DNA of 8,176 nucleotides from Actinomycetes bacterium (GCA_021808425.1 JAKBBS010000148.1:1-8176); one strand, 5' to 3'. Positions 1 to 6,630 are shown, numbered from the stretch's first letter. Notes: generated by a model not told the origin, from the sequence alone. Made by a program: numbers and translations.

Positions 1-1235
1 TCCGCACCACTGAGGAACGCCACTACGAGGCGACTGCAGCGTTGATGCAGGCCGCATACGACAACGGGTGGATCGAGTTGCGTCCCTACGAGGGCCTCTA
101 CTGCGTGGCGTGCGAGGCGTATTACGTAGAGGCCGAGCTCGAGGACGGCAACCTGTGCCCGATCCACCACCGCCCCGTCGAAGTCCTCTCCGAGGAGAAC
201 TACTTCTTCAAGCTGTCGGAGTTCACGCAACGCCTCCTGTCGTGGTACGAGGACAACCCGGGAGCGGTCAGCCCCGAGTCGAAGCGCAACGAGGCGATCG
301 GGTTGATCCGAGGAGGCCTGCGCGACATCTCCATCTCGCGCACGTCGATCCGGTGGGGCGTACCGGTGCCTTGGGATCCCAAGCACGTCTTCTACGTGTG
401 GTACGACGCGCTGATCAACTACGCGACCGCAATCGGGTACGGCTCCGACCCTGACACCTTCGACCTGTGGTGGCCGCACGTACACCACTTGATCGGCAAG
501 GACATCCTGCGCTTCCACTGCGTGTATTGGCCGGCTCTTTTGATGGCTGCCGGCTTGGAGCCTCCGAAGCGGATCGCTGTGCACGGCTATCTGCTCGTCG
601 GCGGAGAGAAGATGTCGAAGACGTCACTCAACCAGATAGCTCCAGGGGAGCTTGTCTCCGACTTCGGCGTCGACGGGTACCGTTACCACTTCCTCAGGGA
701 CCAGACGTTCGGTCCGGACGGAGACTTCTCCTATGAGGCGATGGTGGCGCGCTACAACTCGGATCTTGCAAACAACCTCGGCAACCTCCTCGCCCGGGTG
801 TCGACCGTCGTGGAACGCAAATGCGGTGGTGTCGGTCCGCCGCCCGATCCGGCCAGTCGCCTGGGCGCCGTCGCCGCCGACGTTTACACCCAGGCTGCCG
901 ACGCTTGGGAGCGGATCGCGCCGAGCGAAGCGCTCGAAGCGACGTGGCGTCTGGTGCGCGAAGCAAACGCTGCACTCGAAGTCGCGGAGCCGTGGAAGGC
1001 GGATCCGGGACCCCAGGTCGACGCGGTGCTCGGGGACTGCCTTGAAGTACTTCGACTAGTAGCGCTCCTGGCGAGCCCGGCTTTGAGCAGGGCTTCACAG
1101 GAGATATGGCGCAGGATCGGACTTCCAGGCGAGGTGACCGAACAGCGCCTTCCAGACGCTGGCGCGTGGGGCGGATACCCGGGAGGCGTGCGTGTGGAGC
1201 GCGGGGCGCCGCTTTTTCCCCGGATAGCAAGCTGA
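1..1235 (+). CDS. metG: Methionyl-tRNA synthetase, 5' end missing
   Basis: Class I aminoacyl-tRNA synthetase that attaches methionine to tRNA-Met in the cytoplasm. The frame is open from base 3, so the gene enters from the left edge; about 410 residues are visible of a usual 500 or so, and the N-terminal part with the HIGH signature lies outside. Seen in order: the RTTEERHY segment; a zinc knuckle (CVAC followed about 20 residues later by CPIH); YFFKLS; DISISR; a GVPVPWDP...YVWYDALINY block of the catalytic core; IGKDI; and GGEKMSKT at about 603-623, the ATP-binding KMSKS loop with Thr in the last position. The remaining roughly 200 residues fit the alpha-helical anticodon-binding domain. There is no C-terminal EMAP-II-like tRNA-binding domain: the protein stops shortly after the helical domain. 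It is followed after 24 nt by tatD on the same strand, a very common pairing. The identification is firm. Confidence 0.97.
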   Translation, partial: RTTEERHYEATAALMQAAYDNGWIELRPYEGLYCVACEAYYVEAELEDGNLCPIHHRPVEVLSEENYFFKLSEFTQRLLSWYEDNPGAVSPESKRNEAIGLIRGGLRDISISRTSIRWGVPVPWDPKHVFYVWYDALINYATAIGYGSDPDTFDLWWPHVHHLIGKDILRFHCVYWPALLMAAGLEPPKRIAVHGYLLVGGEKMSKTSLNQIAPGELVSDFGVDGYRYHFLRDQTFGPDGDFSYEAMVARYNSDLANNLGNLLARVSTVVERKCGGVGPPPDPASRLGAVAADVYTQAADAWERIAPSEALEATWRLVREANAALEVAEPWKADPGPQVDAVLGDCLEVLRLVALLASPALSRASQEIWRRIGLPGEVTEQRLPDAGAWGGYPGGVRVERGAPLFPRIAS

Positions 1236-1246
1236 TCAGGCGCGAG

Positions 1247-1252
1247 AGGAGG
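1247..1252 (+). promoter_or_regulatory. Shine-Dalgarno sequence of tatD
   Basis: A perfect AGGAGG lies 7 nt before a GTG codon at 1260. It fixes the tatD start at this GTG, two codons before the TDSHCH metal-binding motif. It is the strongest ribosome-binding site in the window; rsmA has no comparable site and appears to rely on coupling. Confidence 0.85.
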
Positions 1253-1259
1253 ACCTCCC

Positions 1260-2081
1260 GTGTGGACAGACAGCCACTGCCACGTCGCTAATGACAAATC
1301 AGGTGACGACGCTTTAGGACGTGCGTTTGCCGCGGGGGTCCGTCGTGTGGTGGCCGTCGGCACCGACCGCGGCCACTCCCTCGCCGCAATCGCCGTGGCT
1401 GCTCGCCACGTTGGCGTGTGGGCGACCGTCGGCTTGCATCCCCACGACGCCTCACAGGGGATTGAGTCCGTCGCCGACCTTCTCGACAACCCTCCGCCGG
1501 GCGTAGTCGGGGTGGGGGAGTGCGGACTCGACTATTTCTACGAGCACTCGCCGAGGGACCGCCAGCGCGAAGCTTTCGCCGCCCAGATCCAGTTGGCCAC
1601 TGAAAAAGACTTCACACTCGTGGTGCACACGCGGGGCGCATGGGAGGAGACCTTCGATATCCTTGCCGGCGAGGCGCGACCTTCGCGGTGGGTCCTGCAC
1701 TGCTTCAGCGGCGGCCCGGACGAGCTCCGCCGCTGCCTGGACCTCGGGGCGTACGTGTCCTTCAGCGGCATAGTGACCTTTAAGAAAGCCGACGACATCC
1801 GCATGGCTGCGGCCGCCTGCCCGCTGGATCGTCTCTTGGTGGAGACCGACAGCCCCTTCCTTGCGCCGGTACCGCACCGGGGCAAGGCGAACGAACCGGC
1901 CTGGGTGGCCTTCGTCGGCGCTGCTGTCGCTGACGTCCGCACGGTGCCTGTCGACGTTGTGGAGCGTGCCACGTGGGAGAACGCAGCTACCGTCTTCCGC
2001 CTCGACGACGCTGCCGCCTTGCGCGACGCTGCCGCCTTGCGCGACGCTGCCGCCTTGCGCGATGCAGCCGGCACCGGATGA
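1260..2081 (+). CDS. tatD: TatD-family metal-dependent hydrolase/DNase
   Basis: TatD-family TIM-barrel hydrolase, 273 aa, GTG start. Family members are divalent-metal-dependent nucleases (3'-5' exonuclease or DNA repair activity is reported for some) acting in the cytoplasm. Candidate metal ligands are all present: the HxH pair at His6/His8, Glu87 in VGECGLDY, His123 in VVHTRG, His147 in LHCFSG and Asp197 in ETDSPFLAP. Length is near the family norm of about 260. The oddity is the C-terminus: after the normal ending (near TVFRLD) come three identical DAAALR units plus a degenerate fourth, encoded by perfect 18-bp repeats. The stop overlaps the rsmA start (ATGA), so the two are probably co-translated. 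The position between metG and rsmA is conserved in actinobacteria; mycobacteria carry rpfB between tatD and ksgA, which is absent here. The family is certain; the exact substrate is not. Confidence 0.95.
   Translation: MWTDSHCHVANDKSGDDALGRAFAAGVRRVVAVGTDRGHSLAAIAVAARHVGVWATVGLHPHDASQGIESVADLLDNPPPGVVGVGECGLDYFYEHSPRDRQREAFAAQIQLATEKDFTLVVHTRGAWEETFDILAGEARPSRWVLHCFSGGPDELRRCLDLGAYVSFSGIVTFKKADDIRMAAAACPLDRLLVETDSPFLAPVPHRGKANEPAWVAFVGAAVADVRTVPVDVVERATWENAATVFRLDDAAALRDAAALRDAAALRDAAGTG
2007..2060 (+). repeat. Three perfect 18-bp tandem repeats at the 3' end of tatD
   Basis: The unit GACGCTGCCGCCTTGCGC occurs at 2007-2024, 2025-2042 and 2043-2060 with no mismatch, followed by a degenerate partial copy at 2061-2069 (GATGCAGCC). 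Each unit adds DAAALR to TatD, so unit number can change without breaking the frame. The array ends 17 nt before the rsmA ATG. Perfect identity suggests recent slippage expansion. Confidence 0.95.
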
Positions 2082-2947
2082 CTTCGCCTCCACTCAGTCC
2101 TACGTCGGTGTCGACGCTTCTGTCGCAGTTCCAGATCCGCCCGAGCCGAGCCATGGGGCAGAATTTCGTCGTCGACGCGAATACCGTTCGCAAAGTGGCG
2201 CGCCTGGCCGGCGTTGGCCCAGGGGATCGGGTCGTCGAGGTGGGTCCGGGGCTGGGGGCGCTCACGGTCGCCCTCGCGGAGACAGGGGCCCAGGTAAAAG
2301 CTGTCGAGGCCGACCGCCACGTTCTCGAGGCTTTGCGCTCTGTTCTCAAGGGAACGGCGCACGGCGAGCGTGTCGAGGTCTTCCACGCTGACGCGATGGG
2401 CGTCTCATGGGAGGACCTCCTCGGGATTGTTCCCGGCTGGGTGCTCGTGGCGAACCTGCCGTACAACATATCCACCCCGCTCATTGCGGGTGTCTTGGAC
2501 GGTGCGCCGATGATCGAGAGGATGGTGGTCATGGTGCAGCGTGAGGCCGGGGAGCGCCTGGCGGCCCCGGTGGGTACGGCGGCCTACGGGGCGGTGTCGG
2601 TCAAGGTCGCGTACTGGGCGGAGGCGAGGGTCGTGTCGAGTGTGCCGGCGAGTGTCTTCCTGCCGCGGCCGAACGTCGAGTCCGTTCTTGTGGACATCCG
2701 TAGGCGCCAGTCGCCAGCGGTCGATGTCGCGATGGCGAGCTACGATGAGATCTTCGCGCTCGTCCGGGCCGGTTTTGCCACCCGTCGCAAGATGCTGCGG
2801 CGCGCTCTAGGACCAACGGTCGGTGCCGAAGCGTTCGAACTTGCCGGGGTGGACCCACAAGCCCGGGCGGAGACTTTGGACATCCAAGCTTGGGGCAAGC
2901 TGGCCGCGGCGGTTCGCGCGGTTGGAGCGGTGCGCTTGTGGAACTGA
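2078..2947 (+). CDS. rsmA: 16S rRNA (adenine1518-N6/adenine1519-N6)-dimethyltransferase
   Basis: RsmA/KsgA dimethylates two adjacent adenines in the 3'-terminal hairpin of 16S rRNA using S-adenosylmethionine, a late step of 30S assembly; its loss gives kasugamycin resistance. The protein has 289 aa, normal for the family. Visible motifs: MGQNFVVD at about residues 26-33 (the family's GQNFL entry), the SAM-binding motif I EVGPGLGALT from residue 54, acidic Glu77 in AVEAD, Asp105 in HADAM, and the catalytic motif IV NLPYNIS at 126-132. A C-terminal helical domain contains PRPNVES and FATRRKMLRRAL. ATG 2078 overlaps the tatD stop; a GTG 105 nt further upstream in the same frame would read through the 18-bp repeats as RRCRLA units and is rejected, because the family's conserved N-terminus begins just after residue 15. 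No good Shine-Dalgarno precedes ATG 2078, so translation is probably coupled to tatD. Confidence 0.97.
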   Translation: MTSPPLSPTSVSTLLSQFQIRPSRAMGQNFVVDANTVRKVARLAGVGPGDRVVEVGPGLGALTVALAETGAQVKAVEADRHVLEALRSVLKGTAHGERVEVFHADAMGVSWEDLLGIVPGWVLVANLPYNISTPLIAGVLDGAPMIERMVVMVQREAGERLAAPVGTAAYGAVSVKVAYWAEARVVSSVPASVFLPRPNVESVLVDIRRRQSPAVDVAMASYDEIFALVRAGFATRRKMLRRALGPTVGAEAFELAGVDPQARAETLDIQAWGKLAAAVRAVGAVRLWN

Positions 2948-3663
2948 CGCGAGAGCCGGTGGCCCTAAGGGCGCCGGCGAAGCTGACCTTGACACTGCGA
3001 GTGACGGGAACTCGGGCCGACGGATACCACCTGATCGACTCCGAGATGGTCACATTGGATCTTGCCGACACGCTGGAAATCTCCGGGGGGGACAGCCTCG
3101 TGGTCGTAGGTGGGGGTGAAGCGGTGCCGGATGGGGAGGACAATCTCGTGCGCCGCGCGCTTCGCTTGGCGGGGCTTCGGGCGGCGGTCGTCCTGCGAAA
3201 GGCGATCCCTGCCGGGGCCGGCCTCGGCGGCGGCTCAGCGGACGCTGCTGCGATCCTGCGTTGGGCCGGACTGAGCGACCTGTCCCTTGCGGCCACATTG
3301 GGCGCTGACGTTCCGTTCTGTCTGGTCGGCGGTCGGGCTCGTGTCACCGGGATCGGCGAGAACATTGAGGCCCTCGATATCGGGATGGTGACTAGCAACG
3401 CCTACACGCTTCTGATTCCTCCCCTGCACGTGTCTACTGTTGAGGTGTTCCGGACATGGGATCGCTTGGGCGGACCGCGCGGCGACAACATGAACGACCT
3501 CGAACCTGCAGCGCTTTCTGCCTTCCCGGCGCTCGCCGAGTGGAGGGACCGGCTTGCTAACGCGACGGGACGGACCCCCCGCCTCGCTGGAAGTGGGGGC
3601 ACGTGGTTCGTGGAGGGTGCCTACCCGGGCGAGGACCGGCTGGTGGTCAGGGTAAGCCGCTGA
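2938..3663 (+). CDS. ispE: 4-(cytidine 5'-diphospho)-2-C-methyl-D-erythritol kinase
   Basis: IspE is the ATP-dependent GHMP kinase that phosphorylates CDP-methylerythritol in the MEP (non-mevalonate) route to isoprenoids. With the GTG at 2938 it has 241 aa, clearly shorter than the usual 280-310. Motifs seen: PAKLTL with Lys15 near the N-terminus, the glycine-rich ATP loop PAGAGLGGGSADAA at 91-104, Asp124 in LGADVPF (position of the catalytic aspartate), GIGE at 138-141, and motif III GSGGTWF at 218-224. The missing length is in the segment after the ATP loop, where the family's usual LN-W-L helix is cut down, and in the C-terminal domain. The start overlaps rsmA by 10 nt; a GGAG at 2924-2927 sits 10 nt upstream. 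A TTG one codon earlier is possible. Since every catalytic motif is kept, I take this as a compact but functional IspE. Confidence 0.93.
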   Translation: MELTREPVALRAPAKLTLTLRVTGTRADGYHLIDSEMVTLDLADTLEISGGDSLVVVGGGEAVPDGEDNLVRRALRLAGLRAAVVLRKAIPAGAGLGGGSADAAAILRWAGLSDLSLAATLGADVPFCLVGGRARVTGIGENIEALDIGMVTSNAYTLLIPPLHVSTVEVFRTWDRLGGPRGDNMNDLEPAALSAFPALAEWRDRLANATGRTPRLAGSGGTWFVEGAYPGEDRLVVRVSR

Positions 3664-3835
3664 GAGTTCGAGTTGAACAGGGTGCGTCTCGGCGCCAGGC
3701 GGACAGTGCCGCCGCCGGTGCAGGTGCCGTCGTCGCTTCCACGGCTCAGCGGTGCCGAGCGCGCCGAGACCGCCGAGCGACGCGAAGAGCCGAGGGCGCT
3801 GACCTGCGCCGGGGTCGAAGAAGAACCAGAAACGC

Positions 3836-3934
3836 CTAGCGGCCCGCTCGGCGCTGCCAGCGAGTGGCCTTCAGCATCTTCTTGTGCTTCTTCTTGCGCA
3901 TGCGCTTACGGCGCTTCTTTATCAGCGATCCCAT
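3836..3934 (-). CDS. Small ribosomal subunit protein bS22 (AURKAIP1/COX24-like)
   Basis: A 32-aa, extremely basic peptide reading MGSLIKKRRKRMRKKKHKKM followed by LKATRWQRRAGR. It matches the actinobacterial bS22 family (mycobacterial members are 32-33 aa, begin MGSVIKKRRKRM and lie in the body of the 30S subunit). The match covers the whole length including both ends. The Lys/Arg-rich first half fits an rRNA-threading peptide. It is transcribed opposite to ispE, whose stop is 172 nt away; I see no gene in that gap (3664-3835). It is also divergent from the split-barrel gene at 4007. No strong Shine-Dalgarno precedes the ATG, so leaderless or near-leaderless translation is possible. The gene is shorter than usual annotation cut-offs and easily missed. 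Confidence 0.9.
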   Translation of the reverse strand: MGSLIKKRRKRMRKKKHKKMLKATRWQRRAGR

Positions 3935-4006
3935 TGCGGTCGATCAACTTAGCCGCTCCGCGCTGGGTGGAGCCAACCGCGGTCCATGTGGCATCCTGGA
4001 GCGGTT
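3935..4006. promoter_or_regulatory. Divergent promoter region between bS22 and the split-barrel gene
   Basis: This 72-bp gap must hold the minus-strand bS22 promoter and probably the start signals of the plus-strand gene. On the minus strand TTGGCT (3976-3971) and TAAGTT (3951-3946) could serve as -35 and -10 boxes, but the 19-nt spacer is long; the predicted transcript would begin only a few bases before the bS22 ATG. On the plus strand GGAG at 3998-4001 is a good ribosome-binding site for ATG 4007. The promoter boxes are weak guesses. Confidence 0.3.
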
Positions 4007-4462
4007 ATGGGGGTCAACCGACGCAGCGAGATAACGATGACCACCGACGAGATCGAAGCGTTTCTCGTCGAGCAGAAAATCGCCACGATGGCGACCATGC
4101 ACCCCGACGGTTCAATCCACGCTGTAGCCATGTGGTACGGATTTCTCGATGGCGTACTAACCGTCGAGACGAAGGCGAAATCCCAAAAAGTCCAAAACCT
4201 GCGCCGTGACCCGAGGATCACATTCCTCGTCGAGGCCGGCGAACGCTACGAGGAACTGCGCGGCGTCGAGATTGTCGGGAGGGCGAAGATCATCGAGGAC
4301 CCTGAGGCCATATGGACCCTCGGGCTATCGGTGTGGGAACGCTACATGGGCCCCTACGACGAGTCGAAGAGGGATGCCCTCGCGGCGATGCTCAGCAAGC
4401 GGGTGCTGGTCAGCCCCGAGGTGACCCGGGTGGTCTCCTGGGATCACCGAAAGCTTGCCTGA
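4007..4462 (+). CDS. PPOX/FDOR-like split-barrel flavin or F420-binding protein
   Basis: A 151-aa protein of the pyridoxamine 5'-phosphate oxidase-like split-barrel superfamily. Actinobacterial relatives are often FDOR-B-type proteins that use F420, FMN or FAD. Seen: MTTDEIEAFL (11-20), then the first strands ATMATMHPDG (27-36), AVAMWYGFLDG (39-49), and the cofactor-phosphate-binding-like stretch ETKAKSQKVQNLRRDPRITF (54-73), which resembles the K-x-NL-RDP signature of F420/FMN-binding members. The ATG at 4007 (MGVNRR) is chosen because GGAG lies 5 nt upstream; ATG 4037 gives a 141-aa product and ATG 3986 a 158-aa one. The gene stands alone, divergent from bS22 and followed by about 190 nt of non-coding sequence. 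The fold is confident; the choice between F420 and FMN, and the substrate, cannot be read from the sequence. Confidence 0.85.
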   Translation: MGVNRRSEITMTTDEIEAFLVEQKIATMATMHPDGSIHAVAMWYGFLDGVLTVETKAKSQKVQNLRRDPRITFLVEAGERYEELRGVEIVGRAKIIEDPEAIWTLGLSVWERYMGPYDESKRDALAAMLSKRVLVSPEVTRVVSWDHRKLA

Positions 4463-4549
4463 CCGTCCAGGGCTCATTTTGCCGTCTCGAGGCGGGGGTG
4501 ACAGCTCTGCTCGGCGGACCGTGCGTGTAATTCCACGAAAAATGAAGAA

Positions 4550-4559
4550 GTACATGTAC
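4550..4559. repeat. 10-bp perfect palindrome in the gap after the split-barrel gene
   Basis: GTACATGTAC lies in a locally AT-rich patch (about 4530-4570) within GC-rich surroundings, between the stop at 4462 and the end of the broken nucleotidyltransferase gene. Flanks AAGAA and AGTCTT extend it as an imperfect dyad. It could be an operator half-site pair or a chance palindrome; it precedes no confident gene start. I see no other feature in 4463-4653. Confidence 0.4.
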
Positions 4560-4653
4560 AGTCTTTGAGTATCGGCCGTCCAAGCGGACCGAACGCCTCC
4601 AGCTGCGAAGCGCGTCGGGTGAGGCGTCCGAAGTCTGGCGAGGCGGAACGTTC

Positions 4654-5141
4654 CTACCACCGAGGGAGATTGCGCAGTACCGGAGGCTGGCCCGTCGACC
4701 AGCATCGAGCAATGTCGTCAGCTGACACCGGGAGCGCTGGTTCTGCCTCCACGTCGTCGAGGTAGCCGATGGCCCTTACGACTGTCATCAGGGTCTCGCC
4801 TGGGTTCTGGGGTTCGTATTTCTCCAGCAGGAGCCGGAGAGCTTCCTCGGCGGGAATCACTCGCTGGCGGTCCAAACTCCATCAAGTCGAAGTAGTCGCG
4901 CAACGCGCCACGCTCCATGATGACCTTCATCTTCATGGCGGCGATGTCCTCGACACCGGCGACCTTCACGCCGGCTCCTTCGATGCGCTTGCGCGCCGCC
5001 GGGATTTCCTCTTGCTGGGCCAGCCAAAGTCGAGGTCGCGACTGACCCTGTGCCTTAAGAGTGCAGCAAGAGCTGCGCCGCCGATCGTCAAGCCAATCCA
5101 TCCAGACCCTCCTCGACCCGGGGAAAATCTCGGTATGCCAT
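4654..5141 (-). pseudogene. Broken nucleotidyltransferase (AbiEii/MenT-like) gene
   Basis: Reading the minus strand and changing frame three times gives one recognisable protein. Frame one starts at ATG 5141 (MAYRDFPRVEEGLDGLA) and hits a stop at 5088-5090. Frame two (about 5094-5026) gives GLTIGGAALAALLRHRV then SRDLDF, the GG...R-S-DLDF signature of nucleotidyltransferase-fold proteins. Frame three (about 5026-4876) gives IEGAGVKVAGVEDIAAMKMK and then RGALRDYFDL, the typical EDI-AMK...KDF/YDL C-terminal core of AbiEii-like toxins. Frame four (4875-4654) gives RQRVIPAEEALRLLLEKY and AIGYLDDVEAEPALPV, the usual helical tail, ending in TAG. Spacing between DLDF and VEDIAAMK is far shorter than in intact relatives, so part of the domain is also deleted. 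Intact relatives act as toxins that modify tRNA or nucleotides. It follows an HTH frame, the order expected of an antitoxin-toxin pair. Family placement is by motif memory only. Confidence 0.72.
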
Positions 5142-5223
5142 CGACTGCTTCGTGTGCTGCCCCTTGCTTCGACAGACTAGCGGGTCAGAATGCCAATAGG
5201 TTTAGCATCGCCGAACGAATCGC

Positions 5224-5403
5224 TCAGGGCTTCCATTCGGGCAGTGGTGAGACCGCCCCGCTCCTGCCGATGCAGAGCTTCATATCAAGCCGCTTGATAG
5301 CACGGTAGACCCGTCGAGGACTTGTTCCTAAGGCCGCTGCTGCTTCTGCGACCGAGTAACTGTCGATATTGTTATCGGCTAGCAGAGTTCCTAGTCCTTT
5401 GCG
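5224..5403 (-). pseudogene. Helix-turn-helix fragment, likely antitoxin or regulator remnant
   Basis: The minus-strand frame between a TAG at 5404-5406 and the TGA at 5224-5226 contains a clear helix-turn-helix: SYSVAEAAAALGTSPRRVYR followed by AIKRLDMKL, then a short tail ending PLPEWKP. It resembles the MerR/excisionase-like or transcriptional HTH pieces found next to nucleotidyltransferase toxins. No ATG, GTG or TTG precedes the HTH in this frame. A CTG at 5385, 9 nt after AAAGGA, could start a 53-aa product; otherwise the 5' part is lost or frameshifted. It lies about 80 nt upstream of the broken nucleotidyltransferase, so both probably belonged to one two-gene unit. The HTH is well supported; its partner role is inferred. 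Confidence 0.6.
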
Positions 5404-5416
5404 CTATTTCAGGTGA

Positions 5417-5439
5417 AGCCTCCGAGGCTCCTCCGAGCC
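5417..5439 (-). terminator. Possible weak terminator: two overlapping hairpins after the FrhB-like gene
   Basis: About 25 nt past the FrhB-like stop, two stems share bases and exclude each other: 5417-5421 with 5425-5429 (AGCCT/AGGCT, 3-nt loop) and 5426-5430 with 5435-5439 (GGCTC/GAGCC, 4-nt loop). No T-run follows on the minus strand, so this is not a canonical intrinsic terminator; position is the main argument. Confidence 0.3.
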
Positions 5440-5463
5440 GCCCCGCGCCGCGGCCTGCCCGGA

Positions 5464-6630
5464 TCAGGCCCGAAGAGCCTTCGGGGGCGGCACGCCCAGC
5501 CTCGGTGCTGCAACCGCTTGCTCTGGCCAGCGCCGGCGCGACACGACGGACAGCTTGCGAAGGAGCGCAATCGCGCCAGGATCGTCGTCGCCGGGCCTGG
5601 TCTCGATGACCCCGTCGGCGATCATTCCTTCGATGATCTCGCGACCGGCGTCGGTGCGCACGAGCGTGAGCGTCCAGTCGTTGAAAGCGCCGATCCCGCC
5701 GGTCGCTATGTCGGCATGCTCCGCGGCGAAGTCCGGGCAGGTCTTGCACCCCTCGCGGGTCCAGCCATGACACTCCTTCAGGGAAATCTCGTGGTAAGCG
5801 CCGTCGCGCATCCAGACTTGGAGAACTCCTTTGATGTTCATCTTCACGATGTCGGCTCTTGCGAGACCGTACTTCGCTTCGAGGAGCTCATCGAATATTG
5901 CGTCGTCGAAGGTCTTCGAGCACAGCAGACCTATTGAAAGTGCCAGCCGTCGGCCGGGCTTGCCGGCTTTGCGCGACCTCATAATCGCGGGGATCGATGC
6001 CTGGCAGCTCATCCCGACCAGAGCCAGACGCTCCAAGCCTGCCGCGACGGCCTCGGAATAGGCGAGGGTGTTCGCCGAATAGGTGTAGCGCGATCCTGCA
6101 GCGGCGAGAACCTCCTCGGGGGTGCGGGCGATCCCGGGCCGCGCCTTCCAGGTACTCCCGTCGCCTTCCAGAGTCGACACGAGCGCCGCGTCTATCCGGT
6201 CGTTGGCGAGGCACCAGATCAAGATCGCAGACACAAGGCCCCCGTCCTGCCCGCTCGAGTGCACCTGGGGGTCGGTGGCCCGGGCGAGGAACACGTCCTT
6301 GGCGACACCGCTCATCTCGTCGGCGCTCCTGGTGCGCCCGAAAAGGTAGGTGTCGACCTCCGGCTCCCAGTCCCGGAACCGTGGGCAGGCTCTGGTGCAG
6401 CTGGTGCAGCCGCGCTGCCCGTGACCGCAGTCTCCCGGCCCCAGCTCCTCTTCGAGGTGGAAAGGACGGTAGACGCCGTTCGTGTCGTCGTATCCGAGGA
6501 CGTCGTGCGGGCAGGAGATCACGCAGCCGGCACAACCGGTGCACAATCCAGAGGTGACGACCTCGGTGAACAACTCGGCCCACTGTTCGCGCCAGCGGGC
6601 CTTGGCCGGTGCGGCTTCGGTAACGGTCAT
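5464..6630 (-). CDS. FrhB-like iron-sulfur flavoprotein (coenzyme F420 hydrogenase/dehydrogenase beta-subunit family)
   Basis: A 388-aa member of the FrhB/FdhB family, whose members carry FAD and [4Fe-4S] clusters and pass electrons to or from F420 (FrhB, FdhB) or reduce tetrapyrroles (divinyl reductase BciB and 7-hydroxymethyl chlorophyll reductase types). The N-terminus holds a ferredoxin-like cluster CTGCAGCVISCP (Cys30, 33, 36, 40) and a second set, Cys68, 75, 78 and 82 (GCTSCTRACP). Then come the family's nucleotide-binding block SSGQDGGLVSAILIW (125-139), VGMSCQAS (205-212), a Cys at 237 in GLLCSKTF, and the C-terminal REGCKTCPDFAAEHADIATG (292-311) plus GIGAFNDW. No membrane segment or signal peptide is seen, so it is probably cytoplasmic. 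Its ATG overlaps the stop of the upstream oxygenase gene (ATGA) and a GAGG lies only 1 nt before it, so translation is likely coupled. Family is firm; the electron acceptor is unknown. Confidence 0.9.
   Translation of the reverse strand: MTVTEAAPAKARWREQWAELFTEVVTSGLCTGCAGCVISCPHDVLGYDDTNGVYRPFHLEEELGPGDCGHGQRGCTSCTRACPRFRDWEPEVDTYLFGRTRSADEMSGVAKDVFLARATDPQVHSSGQDGGLVSAILIWCLANDRIDAALVSTLEGDGSTWKARPGIARTPEEVLAAAGSRYTYSANTLAYSEAVAAGLERLALVGMSCQASIPAIMRSRKAGKPGRRLALSIGLLCSKTFDDAIFDELLEAKYGLARADIVKMNIKGVLQVWMRDGAYHEISLKECHGWTREGCKTCPDFAAEHADIATGGIGAFNDWTLTLVRTDAGREIIEGMIADGVIETRPGDDDPGAIALLRKLSVVSRRRWPEQAVAAPRLGVPPPKALRA

Noticed and set aside
2007..2060. Possible CRISPR-like or integron-like array
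   Set aside because: The 18-bp units are directly tandem with no spacers and lie in frame inside tatD.
1973..2077. Upstream GTG start for rsmA
   Set aside because: It would add 35 residues of repeat-derived RRCRLA sequence and overlap tatD by over 100 nt; ATG 2078 matches the family N-terminus.
1538..2386. Long minus-strand frame of 282 codons opposite tatD and rsmA
   Set aside because: A shadow of two genes with complete catalytic motifs on the plus strand, typical of GC-rich DNA; no recognisable domain.
2601..3398. Minus-strand frame of 265 codons opposite rsmA and ispE
   Set aside because: Pro/Ser/Arg-rich shadow translation; the plus strand carries both conserved genes.
3673..4209. Plus-strand 178-codon frame between ispE and the split-barrel gene
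   Set aside because: Low-complexity Arg/Glu/Ser composition; it runs antisense through bS22 and into the true split-barrel frame.
4541..4567. Tiny ORF MKKYMYSL in the AT-rich patch
   Set aside because: Eight codons with no clear ribosome-binding site; best explained by chance around the palindrome.
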